From NCBI GenBank assembly GCA_015060225.1, contig SUYX01000021.1, forward strand, positions 1 to 33,655: a DNA stretch of 33,655 nucleotides, read 5' to 3'. This document shows, in pieces, positions 1 to 8,340 of this stretch (the stretch's first letter is position 1; the number at the start of each line of letters is the position of its first letter). The stretch is from Bacteroidales bacterium. GTDB lineage: Bacteria; Bacteroidota; Bacteroidia; Bacteroidales; UBA932. The position numbers and the translations under genes are program-made. The notes beneath the pieces were generated by a model that saw only the letters and a program-made list of their open reading frames with translations, did no database searches and was not told the origin of the DNA.

Positions 1-20
1 GTTCCTTTGTAAAACTAAGC

Positions 21-84
21 ATATGTCTGTATTTTTAAAGTTGAACATTCTTTGTTCTTGGGACCTTTAAATTTACAGACATAT
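21..84. repeat. Large imperfect inverted repeat / hairpin
   Basis: Bases 21-31 pair perfectly with 74-84 (11 bp). After a 2-by-2 internal loop, bases 34-40 pair with 65-71 (7 bp). Inside the remaining loop, GAAC at 43-46 can pair with GTTC at 54-57. The right arm runs into a T tract (84-88), so on the plus strand it could terminate a gene that lies before the window. It could equally be part of a small non-autonomous element or a structured RNA. No coding sequence overlaps it. Confidence 0.5.
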
Positions 85-192
85 TTTTATTCTGCCCTCA
101 CGGACACACTTTCTGGGACATTATCCTATTACCACACCAATGGCAGACATTAGCCGGAAATAGTCATTAATACCTGCAACTTCTTAACTAAT

Positions 193-229
193 AGCCGCTA
201 TTACCTACAATTGACTGGTAATAGCGGCT
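193..229. repeat. Perfect 13-bp inverted repeat with 11-nt loop
   Basis: Arm 193-205 (AGCCGCTATTACC) is the exact reverse complement of 217-229. Neither side has a convincing T run, so a rho-independent terminator is only one possibility. The stretch just before it (about 150-185) resembles the left arm in sequence, suggesting imperfect local duplication. The rest of 1-252 shows no gene. Confidence 0.5.
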
Positions 230-252
230 TATTGTACACTATTTATTGGTAA

Positions 253-453
253 TGTACTTTATCGGAGGCTTACCGCTCTTTAACTGAAGCCAGATATAGT
301 TGGATATTCAGGCGTTGGAGAGTATACGCACTTGGTGGAGTAGATTTCAATTACCAATACATGACAGGCACTCTTTCGGGATTGGAGTTGCCATATGCAA
401 TGCTGAACGAGACGAGTTTTATTGAAAAGTATGCCTGTAATCCAATATGCTAA
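253..453 (+). pseudogene. Remnant of a possible outer-membrane barrel protein
   Basis: An open frame of 66 codons runs from just after a TAA at 250-252 to a TAA at 451-453. It has no plausible start codon at its beginning. The translation alternates aromatic and polar residues in strand-like blocks (ARYSWIFRRWRVYALGGVDF and then FNYQYMTG), which resembles the late strands of Bacteroidota outer-membrane barrel proteins. It looks like the C-terminal stub of a gene whose front has been lost. The family call is an impression from composition and pattern, not a recognised domain. It lies just downstream of rdrB in the opposite orientation, in a gene-poor stretch. Confidence 0.3.
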
Positions 454-482
454 GTTTTTGTTGATATTGAATATTCCGATAA

Positions 483-2987
483 TTAGATAAATTTGTATAT
501 CTGAGCATTCTTCTCCAGCTTTTCAATTACATTCATTGCTTGATTTCTACTCACATGATGTACATATACAAGTTTACAGTATATGTTTGAGTATTCATTA
601 TAAATATTAGTAGCGAATATACCAGGATCATCTGTGCCAACAACAATAGGAGGTATTGGGTTACCTTCATTTTCCCATTTAATCCAATTCCATAGGTGAT
701 ATGTATCATATGTATGATGATGCCCGATTCTAACATTGCTGGTAGGAAGTGTTTCAATTACAATTTCCTTTTCATTTAAATACTTCAAAAGCATTAATTG
801 CAATTCTTTCAAATCTAATTCAGAAAAGATTTCAGTTGTTTTCACTTCAATTATTTTATCATACTTCTTTCTGAATTTGGGGCAATGATATTGCCGTAAC
901 ATTGTTATTCTTTCATTCTCTTCATTTATATGTCCCCCACAATTACATTTATCATCATCAGAATCAAGATTAAGTCTATTGAATACTTCACACCATTCTT
1001 CATGATTATACTGAGGTATATCCTTGGCACCCTCCATATTCCCTGCAAAAACATGGAATGGACATAAGCGACGAAGTTTCCATACCTCACTTATCAATTC
1101 AATAGGATAAGAATGCCCATATATACTATAATACAACTCGTGAATTTTCACAACGAGATTATTAATTGCATGTTTTAACTTATCGTTTGAATACTTTGTT
1201 ATAAGATTATATGCAAAAACCAGGTCGTCAAGATATTCACCTTTATGCATGTAGATATATTCACCAACGTTTTCAATCCATTGTTTAGGTGACACCCCAG
1301 CAGCAGTAGCATGTCCTATTCGATCTCCATAGCTGAAATCCAAGAAGTCTACAGCTTCGTATATACTTCTAAGACCTCCTAAAATATGAAAGAAATCCTC
1401 TCCTGCGTGATATGTGAAGTGGTTGAAACCTCTCCTTTTAAGATAACGGAATGCTGGCGCAAACACTTCTGGAGGAGCATCAAATTCACTTGCAGCTGCA
1501 TCTACTCCTATAATATGCCTTGAAGCAGGCGAATTGTCGTCCTTCATTCGTGCAAGCACATTTGCCCTTTCCCATACATCTTTTCGCAATTGTTCATGCC
1601 TAATCAGTCTTGGGTTATTATCTTTCTTTTTTATAAAGTGAGCTATCAACTTCAATTCTGGAGTATGTTTGCATCCTGATTCATACAAGCGGCTAAGATC
1701 TTTCCAACAATTCTCCCAGCCCTGAATTATATTAGATATGAGTAGTTCATTTTCTTCTTTTGACTGTTTAGGGGAAAAACGTCCTTCCACAAAAGCTATA
1801 TTACAACCGTTATTTCCACACAATTGCAAAAAACGTGTCTTATAATCAATCCTCTCACAATTATCGCGAATACCATTCATTGTATATTTCTGAAATTCTT
1901 CAAATCCATAGTCACGTTTTTGTTGTACGAGGAGACGATTAAATAATCCAAGTATTAGTAAATACAGGTGAAATGCAGCAGCTACACTTTCCTTCTGATT
2001 ATCGACTAAATAGCTCAATACAAGAATATACATAAGCCCTTCTACATTCAATGGGGTCCCATATTTAGTTCCTCCTTCAATAGTAATTGTAGCAAACGGA
2101 TTTTCTATTCCATCATTAAGTTCATCATTACCATTGATAAAAGAAAAAATGACATCCGACAAGTCTTTTGTATTGGGAAGTTGTTGTCTACTTTGTTCTT
2201 TACCTTGTTGTCCTTGATGTTGTGACTCTTCTTTATCCCTTCCTTCATCAATAATGAGGTCTTCAAATAAGACCATATATAAGTATTGTCGTATCCTTCT
2301 TGCTACTAATAATAATTGCTCCAATTTATCAGTACTCATTGGAGCTAAATCTTGCTCTATCTGCTCTTGTGCAAGACTACTGTTAGTGATAGAATTATAG
2401 TAAAAATCCAAGATTTTCTGCGGATACATTATCAAGTCTTGCCAAACAATATCAGCTTCAGTAGAGCCATTTAGGTGAATGTGCAAATCGTGAAAGCCTT
2501 GCTGCTGTTTCACTATATGAACAATTTCGGGAATATACGGATATGGTAATGCCGTATACTTAACATTAGGAAGAATCGTTTTGAGACAATACTCTCTTAT
2601 TTCAGATATGTCGGCATTCACACACAATGGTTTCTTCACATGCAAGAATGCCATCTGCAGAATTAGTGGCGGAATATATGTTATAAGTTCTTGCCACGAA
2701 TTCTGCATAGCCTGCTTTACATAAATATGATCATCAATCATCTCCAAATGTTCCTCAGCCAACTTATACAGACCTTTCGTTAAAAGACTTGGAAGAGAGT
2801 CTATGTCTTTTAAAAAATATCGCTGATTCAGTCTATAATAGTGGTCTGGTACATTCTTGTCTTCACTGCGCATGAGCAGCAACAAACGCCGTTTAACATC
2901 TGTGAAAGATGGAACCTTGCCACAGATATAATCATTCAGAGAAATATTGTCTGCAAGCAAATATCTTATGATTGAACTTGTAGTCAT
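483..2987 (-). CDS. rdrB: RADAR adenosine deaminase RdrB
   Basis: A divergent adenosine/AMP deaminase-fold protein of 834 residues, more than twice the size of metabolic adenosine deaminases. The metal and catalytic motifs are all present: HIH (H169, H171) in HDLHIHLNGS, HAGED (H527, E530), RIGH (H559), PTSN (748-751) and GTDDP (D786, D787). Between the first and second motifs lies a long family-specific insert that includes a glutamine-rich, probably disordered segment (about 248-273). Residues 681-702 carry C681, C683, H686, H701 and C702, a possible extra metal site. In characterised RADAR systems RdrB deaminates adenine-containing nucleotides or RNA to inosine during phage infection and works with the ATPase RdrA. 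Here it begins 24 bases after the rdrA stop, so the two are almost surely co-transcribed. The start ATG is preceded by an A-rich leader as usual for this phylum. Whether RNA or free nucleotides is the substrate cannot be read from sequence. Confidence 0.9.
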   Translation of the reverse strand: MTTSSIIRYLLADNISLNDYICGKVPSFTDVKRRLLLLMRSEDKNVPDHYYRLNQRYFLKDIDSLPSLLTKGLYKLAEEHLEMIDDHIYVKQAMQNSWQELITYIPPLILQMAFLHVKKPLCVNADISEIREYCLKTILPNVKYTALPYPYIPEIVHIVKQQQGFHDLHIHLNGSTEADIVWQDLIMYPQKILDFYYNSITNSSLAQEQIEQDLAPMSTDKLEQLLLVARRIRQYLYMVLFEDLIIDEGRDKEESQHQGQQGKEQSRQQLPNTKDLSDVIFSFINGNDELNDGIENPFATITIEGGTKYGTPLNVEGLMYILVLSYLVDNQKESVAAAFHLYLLILGLFNRLLVQQKRDYGFEEFQKYTMNGIRDNCERIDYKTRFLQLCGNNGCNIAFVEGRFSPKQSKEENELLISNIIQGWENCWKDLSRLYESGCKHTPELKLIAHFIKKKDNNPRLIRHEQLRKDVWERANVLARMKDDNSPASRHIIGVDAAASEFDAPPEVFAPAFRYLKRRGFNHFTYHAGEDFFHILGGLRSIYEAVDFLDFSYGDRIGHATAAGVSPKQWIENVGEYIYMHKGEYLDDLVFAYNLITKYSNDKLKHAINNLVVKIHELYYSIYGHSYPIELISEVWKLRRLCPFHVFAGNMEGAKDIPQYNHEEWCEVFNRLNLDSDDDKCNCGGHINEENERITMLRQYHCPKFRKKYDKIIEVKTTEIFSELDLKELQLMLLKYLNEKEIVIETLPTSNVRIGHHHTYDTYHLWNWIKWENEGNPIPPIVVGTDDPGIFATNIYNEYSNIYCKLVYVHHVSRNQAMNVIEKLEKNAQIYKFI

Positions 2988-3011
2988 TGCTACTTATTTG
3001 TCTGTTTAAAT

Positions 3012-5537
3012 TTATTTGGAGGACATCGCGACATCAACTAACTTTTTATAAATAGATTTATCTTTAAACCACTCTATATCAAAATGCTTAGTCTTTCCTG
3101 AACTTTTGTAAATATCCATGGCAAAAGATAATATATCTGTATTCTTCGTTTTAGTTTCAAGCTTTTCACCTTCATCTATTTTTTCGTTGAATAGTGACTC
3201 TATATTCATATAAAGTAATAATAATGGGCATGCTAATAACCAACGAGAAAATTCTATTTTTTTCCATTCTTTAGAAATTTCATTAACTTTCTTTAAATTA
3301 TTAATGAAAATAGTATTTTTCTCTAAAGGATTATTATTAGATAGTGTAAATTTATCAAGATTCTCTTTTGCGTCCTCAACAAGAGCGGAATTCATAACAA
3401 TAACGATTCGTCTATGCATAGCATCACCAAGATTGGGGTCTTCACCAAATAAAGCACGATCATCTAAATTTCTCATAGCATAGAACGCACGTGTAGCTAT
3501 TTTCCCAATTAAATGAGGCGGAACACAGCTCGGACATTTCTCCATCCATGCATATAATACATTAGCTAATTCTTTTTCTTCTCCTTCTTTTTCTTCTTCT
3601 ATAGTATTAAATATAGGTTCTTGTCCCGATGGATTTACACCACTTTCAAAAACGGGCATAACATTATCTTTTACTTGAGAAAGTTCTTTCAATAAAACAT
3701 AAATATCATTTACGTTATTACTACTATCTTTTTTTAATATATTATATCGCTTAAGTAATTCAGTAATAGTACCTAATAAAGTATAGAACGAATAGATAAC
3801 TATGGATTGTTGCTTATGTGCATACGACGCAATTGACATTGGGAAAAATGCAAGTTGCCTATCCATTGTAGTTATACCATCTCTCTTGAATACAACATCT
3901 ATTCTATCTTGTGTGGCTTTTAAGGATTTCTTTGCACTATCAGCCAACCCCTTAAGGATTAATGTCCCACCCCAAGGTGCTTTATTTTCCGAACTATTAT
4001 AATTAATACTTGCTCTAATATAAGTTGACATATAGCTACATATATCTCTATAAACCTTATTTTGCCCAATAAATGAATAGTCAGATAACCCTTCAATTGT
4101 TGGGACAAGTGCAGTGTCCTTTTTCTGATCACTGCGATATGGCATTATAGTGAGGAGATTCTTAATCGTTGCAATCGTAATCCAATATTCAAAAAACATT
4201 GAAGGATTGTTTTTTGAATGCTCAACAAACATCATATATAATGAGAATAGGACCGCATTAGAATTAACAGAACCAGATGTTGGCAACAATTGATATGTTT
4301 CATTCAGTAACTCTTTCTTGAGCAAAAAATCATGAGCAATATTGCAGAAATCCTTTGGTTGTGATTTCGCCAATTCAACATCAACACCAGATTCATACAA
4401 ATCACTCACAAAGGCGTCTATTACATTTAATATATTGAGACCACTATCAGAAATTTGTTTAAGTATTTGAATTTGAGTTCTTAACGGCAATCCCAACAAA
4501 TATGTATTTACCGCATGAATTTCATATTTATTATGTAATCCTAACTTACTCAAAAAATCCTCATAATGTTTATATATTGTAACCTCATTTGATTGTTTTT
4601 TAATAAAAATTTTATCACCATTATTTAGTTTTTCCCCTATAGTAAGCAAATGAATACGATTGGGAGCCTTCATAATTTTTTGCATATATTGGCTCTCTAT
4701 TTCGGTTACTAATTCATCGTACTTCTCAATTTTTTTGAGTTTCTCACCTTCCCAAGTTAAAAGTTCATTCCCAAAATTCTTCCACTGATAATTTCGTATT
4801 GCCTTTGAGAACAACTTAAGGTCTCCACTTAGGAGTGTTATTATTCGTGGCGATGTAAGATACTTTCGTATTGTTTCAAGTACTTTCCACCCATTATTGA
4901 AATTAACATCAATATCATCAAAGGCTATCAAAAAAGCCTTTTTACTCAAGATATCAAGTGCTTCCTCTACAATTTTATTAAAGTTATCTTCAAGCTCTTT
5001 TGCTGCTTTTACAGCATCAAGACCTTTTCTCATCACATGCTCAGGATCATGCCAATTTGAATACATTGAGGCGTTGTCTATATCAATGGAGGGCAAACCT
5101 GCCGCTAATCTCTTTAATTTATCATCCCAAGATTTCCTTTTACGATACTCTTTGCAGCAGGGGTCACATTCATTTTTACTGATTTTCTTTTCGACTTTAT
5201 CAGCAATTAAAGAAATCAATGTTAAAAATATGTGTCCCTTTTCCTCAATAAGAGTAGGGTCTATAAGTTCGATAATTTCAATATTATCATGCCCATTATA
5301 ATTCTGAAGTATACTCATCAAAAAAGAGGTTTTTCCACTTCCTCGTGAACCTAAGATTGTGATTGTATCATTATAACGACCACAAATCTTAGAGTCGTTA
5401 TTCTTATCATCCTTTATTTTTTCATCAATCAGTTTCTTTACTCTATCAAACTCCGCCTTATGAATAATATCTGTACTTTCAAAAGAACGGGCATTCAAAC
5501 TTTTGCTTAAGTCTATTAAAATTTTGTCGTTTGCCAT
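3012..5537 (-). CDS. rdrA: RADAR P-loop ATPase RdrA
   Basis: An 841-residue AAA+/STAND-like ATPase. The Walker A motif GSRGSGKTS is at 63-71 and the Walker B motif FLIAFDDID at 202-210, with acidic D207 and D208. LLSGD at 235-239 fits a sensor position. The remaining ~600 residues are a helical region without a motif I can name, containing two cysteine pairs (C124/C127/C128 and a CPSC motif near the C-terminal third). RdrA of known RADAR systems is a large ATPase of about this size that assembles into rings and associates with RdrB. It is the first gene of the pair and is transcribed towards rdrB. No clear TAnnTTTG promoter was seen in the 140 bases upstream, which hold nuclease-gene debris. 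The base composition is clearly more AT-rich than that of the core genes beyond 8.4 kb, in keeping with horizontal acquisition. Function is inferred from the pairing with the deaminase and from size and motifs. Confidence 0.87.
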   Translation of the reverse strand: MANDKILIDLSKSLNARSFESTDIIHKAEFDRVKKLIDEKIKDDKNNDSKICGRYNDTITILGSRGSGKTSFLMSILQNYNGHDNIEIIELIDPTLIEEKGHIFLTLISLIADKVEKKISKNECDPCCKEYRKRKSWDDKLKRLAAGLPSIDIDNASMYSNWHDPEHVMRKGLDAVKAAKELEDNFNKIVEEALDILSKKAFLIAFDDIDVNFNNGWKVLETIRKYLTSPRIITLLSGDLKLFSKAIRNYQWKNFGNELLTWEGEKLKKIEKYDELVTEIESQYMQKIMKAPNRIHLLTIGEKLNNGDKIFIKKQSNEVTIYKHYEDFLSKLGLHNKYEIHAVNTYLLGLPLRTQIQILKQISDSGLNILNVIDAFVSDLYESGVDVELAKSQPKDFCNIAHDFLLKKELLNETYQLLPTSGSVNSNAVLFSLYMMFVEHSKNNPSMFFEYWITIATIKNLLTIMPYRSDQKKDTALVPTIEGLSDYSFIGQNKVYRDICSYMSTYIRASINYNSSENKAPWGGTLILKGLADSAKKSLKATQDRIDVVFKRDGITTMDRQLAFFPMSIASYAHKQQSIVIYSFYTLLGTITELLKRYNILKKDSSNNVNDIYVLLKELSQVKDNVMPVFESGVNPSGQEPIFNTIEEEKEGEEKELANVLYAWMEKCPSCVPPHLIGKIATRAFYAMRNLDDRALFGEDPNLGDAMHRRIVIVMNSALVEDAKENLDKFTLSNNNPLEKNTIFINNLKKVNEISKEWKKIEFSRWLLACPLLLLYMNIESLFNEKIDEGEKLETKTKNTDILSFAMDIYKSSGKTKHFDIEWFKDKSIYKKLVDVAMSSK

Positions 5538-5555
5538 ATTAAAAGAGTTTAATAT

Positions 5556-5945
5556 TTAATTAGTTGTTAGTAGATTCTTAATCATTACTATTGCAATGTC
5601 CTTTCTTAATAGACATCTATTCATCTGATTTGCAACCAATTCTTGCAACTTTTTTTAGGTAATATTAATATTCTGCTACACCAATAGGTTTGTTGGAGAC
5701 AATCCCATATCGGGATACTTTGTTTTCAAATCTATGGACAGCCTCTTTACGATGCTATTATCATGCTTACTGCCAACTTTTCTCTCATATAACAACTTAC
5801 CTATCTCCAAATAGGAAAACATCATAATAGTATTCAATTGTTTTGCTATTCATAATCGAGGAATTTCGATTACTGTTACGGTCTGTTGCAGTAATTCATT
5901 GTGATCTTCTTCACTGAATAGTATTGAAACAGTTAAATCCTTCAT
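5556..5945 (-). pseudogene. Decayed DUF1016/YhcG-type nuclease N-terminus
   Basis: Reading from an ATG at 5943-5945, one frame gives 31 residues, a TGA, then 57 residues to a TAG at 5676-5678, and in the same frame further debris to 5556. The second block contains LNTIMMFSYLEIGKLLYERK and then LKTKYPDMGLSPTNLL. These match the DUF1016 N-terminal pattern (…N..MV..YWEIG+.I… and L…FPDM.GFS..NL). A later piece, KKLQELVANQ, fits the QQLVAQIPW region of the same family. The C-terminal PDDEXK catalytic domain is absent. In-frame stops and loss of the back half show a dead gene. Intact members are found in defence and restriction neighbourhoods. Recognition of the 5676-5945 part is fairly sure; the extension to 5556 is less so. 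Confidence 0.6.
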
Positions 5946-6472
5946 AGTCTTATCTCTCCGTTGCTTAAACCTTATACAAAAATATAAAAGATTTTCGCTT
6001 GTAATGTAACATTAGCGGAATTGAGTGCCTTTTGCCCATTGCATTATAATAATCTGTTCTTTAATCTATCACATCCCAGCAATATGAGTAGGTTGATTAA
6101 ATCCTCTTTTCGCCGGCAAATACTCTCAAATACCTTTTGCCTTACCCTACTAGCCTCGTAGGTATTCAACTGAAGGCAAGAGCAATGACCACTTAAAGGT
6201 TATAGAATGTAGCCCACTCGTAGGAGTGACAATATTGCAAAAATATAGGATTACAATGGATTTACATGTTTGAATTGGCCACTAATTATCTAACAAAACA
6301 TATAGCCACTCTATTGATTCTTTGATAATTAAAGATTTATTAGATAACTAACATCTAACAACCTATAATATATATATTTAACCAATTGATAATCTACATT
6401 TTACTCTTTTGTTCTATTAAAGTTCTATTTAAACATATTATACTAACCTATAAAATATTGATTACAAGCAAT
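5946..6472. other. AT-rich gene-free stretch
   Basis: I find no credible gene here. A minus-strand frame of about 50 codons ending near 6050 (with SRVRQKVFESICRRKEDL) reads like a coding remnant, but I cannot assign it. The octamer CTCGTAGG occurs at 6155-6162 and again at 6217-6224, the second inside a small hairpin (CACTC 6215-6219, GAGTG 6224-6228). From about 6240 to 6472 the sequence is strongly AT-rich, with repeated TCTAACA-like words. Confidence 0.4.
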
Positions 6473-8137
6473 TTACCTTAAATATTTAAGAATAGTCTCT
6501 ATATCGCATGATCCAGAAGAAGAAATTTTATCTTTAAACCTGGATTTTTTCATATAGATACTACCGGTTGAATTATTGGTAAAGATACTTATTGCCTTTG
6601 CTGAAAAACCAGCGTACATGTAACAAAGCATTCTAAAATCAATTTCACTTAATTGTGGTACGGCATTTCTTGTTTTTTTCATTACACCATCCATGTGATT
6701 GTTTACAATTTCCTCCAGTTGGGCAAGATATTTTTTATCTGTACTCAGTTTCTCAATCTCTTTTGTTACTTGCTTATATATTGCATCCTTATCTCTATTG
6801 AATCCATGAGTCTCATAATATGTTGTACTCAATTTATCTATCAAGTCGAATTGGGTTATAAACAGGTCTGATATTTTTTCTGTCATTTCCATTGCAACAC
6901 TATCCTTATCCATATTTGCATGAAACAGTGACCTTTCCAGATCCTGAATCTTATCCATATACCCCTCAATACGTCTTTGCTTTGAATTCATTCTGTATAC
7001 ATACAACAGGGTAACCAATACAAGAATGACAATGGCAGCTATAATAATAATTGTAAACTTTTCTCTATTGTACTTCAATTGCAGCTCATTGTATATTGCT
7101 TCATTTTTATAATGGTCTTTTTGTGCGGTTATAATTGGCTGGGATAATTTTCTTGCAACTGATATGTCCTGTATCAGAAAATATCTTTCATGGCAATCCA
7201 ATGCTGCCCTATAATTTCCCAACAATTTATTTATCTGATATGACCTATGGTATAGAGTTGCTGAGTCTTTTCCGCTTTTGGCAACTTTCCATGCCTTATG
7301 CAAATACTCCTGCGCACTCCTGAAATCATTGTTCAGAGCTGACAGGTACGCATTGTAATGTAAAAATTTTGGATCTCCTTTACATACTGCATAAAACTTG
7401 CCACCCAATAAGTTTTTAAGTTTCTGACTCTCTCCTGTCTGGAGGTATAAACTGACCAACATTCTAAAGCCATCTCTACAAGTAATGTAATCTGCCTTGG
7501 CAAATGACCAACGCATAAACTCCTGCAAATACTCTTCTGCTTTGCCAAATTGCTGCATACTGAGCAGCACATTACCAATATTCAACTTGACATACATTGA
7601 ATGGTTATATTTCTGAGCGGCAATATAGTGATTGTATGCATTTTTAAATGATTCCAGACTCTTGGTGAAATCATACACTTTTTGATAAAGAAGGCCAAGA
7701 TTAGCATACAGTAATCCTATATTGTAATCATCTTCAATTTTATCTGCAAGATCTTCTGATTTTGTAAATGCAATGATTGCTTTAGTATAATCTCCTGCGT
7801 TCTGATATACTCTACCGCTGTAGTAATACGCAAGGAATTTATTATAAATATCATTGGTATGCTCATAATAATCCACAGCAACAGTAATGAGGGAATCATC
7901 TGTTTCATCTATCCAGTTTTTGTCCATGGCCTGTGAATACAATAGTGCATATAGGGCATTTGCTTCCTTGTTTTTCAACTGCTCCACTTTTATCCCAGAA
8001 AGTGTATCCAATACCTGTTTTGGATACTCCTGCATATTTGCAGAAATATTCATCAGATCACTGACTGTTATGAGATTACTTGTGCAGGATGCAAATGATA
8101 TGGTCAGAAGTATGAGAATGTATTCCAGACGTTTCAT
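6473..8137 (-). CDS. TPR lipoprotein with membrane anchor and C-terminal HTH-like domain
   Basis: A 554-residue protein with a lipobox (ISFASC, C18), so probably lipid-anchored or at least exported at its N-terminus. Residues ~30-330 form tetratricopeptide-type helical repeats (for example around 105-125, 140-172 and 183-205). A single hydrophobic segment at 361-381 is followed by a basic stretch (SKQRR) and a coiled coil (about 390-485). A C-terminal block (495-540, LSEIDFRMLCYMYAGFSAKA onward) has the helix pattern of a LuxR-like helix-turn-helix. Proteins of this layout are common in Bacteroidales and are thought to be membrane-tethered sensors that act on transcription; target and ligand are unknown. 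It is a single gene with a TAAATTTG -7-like box at 8187-8194. It sits in the AT-rich region together with the RADAR pair, but about 900 bases upstream of it, and nothing in the sequence ties the two together. Confidence 0.75.
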   Translation of the reverse strand: MKRLEYILILLTISFASCTSNLITVSDLMNISANMQEYPKQVLDTLSGIKVEQLKNKEANALYALLYSQAMDKNWIDETDDSLITVAVDYYEHTNDIYNKFLAYYYSGRVYQNAGDYTKAIIAFTKSEDLADKIEDDYNIGLLYANLGLLYQKVYDFTKSLESFKNAYNHYIAAQKYNHSMYVKLNIGNVLLSMQQFGKAEEYLQEFMRWSFAKADYITCRDGFRMLVSLYLQTGESQKLKNLLGGKFYAVCKGDPKFLHYNAYLSALNNDFRSAQEYLHKAWKVAKSGKDSATLYHRSYQINKLLGNYRAALDCHERYFLIQDISVARKLSQPIITAQKDHYKNEAIYNELQLKYNREKFTIIIIAAIVILVLVTLLYVYRMNSKQRRIEGYMDKIQDLERSLFHANMDKDSVAMEMTEKISDLFITQFDLIDKLSTTYYETHGFNRDKDAIYKQVTKEIEKLSTDKKYLAQLEEIVNNHMDGVMKKTRNAVPQLSEIDFRMLCYMYAGFSAKAISIFTNNSTGSIYMKKSRFKDKISSSGSCDIETILKYLR

Positions 8138-8186
8138 CTTGTATATGCTTTTAATTCTACAATATAATTACATTTTAGCCAATTGG

Positions 8187-8194
8187 CAAATTTA
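8187..8194 (-). promoter_or_regulatory. -7-like box upstream of TPR gene
   Basis: On the minus strand this reads TAAATTTG, fitting the Bacteroidota -7 consensus TAnnTTTG, 50 bases before the start codon at 8137. No TTTG was found at the usual 19-21 base spacing, so support is partial. Confidence 0.35.
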
Positions 8195-8206
8195 TTGTGT
8201 TTATCA

Positions 8207-8332
8207 ATGCAGATTAGAGCAGTGCAAGGTAAAATACCAGTGGAACTATGTTGGATATTCGGGCTAAAACTTACCAATTATAATTCTATGGCAACCATAG
8301 GATGGAGTCGGCAATGGAAGAAGAACAAATAA
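8207..8332 (+). pseudogene. Small ORF, possible C-terminal barrel-protein remnant
   Basis: A 41-codon frame runs from ATG 8207-8209 to TAA 8330-8332 and stays open upstream of the ATG for at least 12 codons. The end of the peptide (MATIGWSRQWKKNK) has the alternating pattern of a last beta-strand. It shares the codon block for WIF, within TTGGATATTC, with the remnant at 253-453, which may be chance. It is bounded by the ferredoxin terminator and the promoter region of the TPR gene. It is more likely a gene stub than an expressed gene. Confidence 0.2.
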
Positions 8333-8340
8333 ACGATATG

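Noticed and set aside
1-240. Retron-type msr-msd RNA made by the hairpins
   Set aside because: No reverse transcriptase gene is in the window and the pairing pattern lacks the expected flanking a1/a2 arrangement.
483-2987. Reading the deaminase as a metabolic adenosine deaminase
   Set aside because: It is more than twice the usual length, has large inserts, and is coupled to a large P-loop ATPase, which fits RADAR instead.
7887-8267. Plus-strand frame of 126 codons antisense to the TPR gene start
   Set aside because: Most of it lies over the signal peptide and first repeats of the TPR gene on the opposite strand, with no domain of its own.
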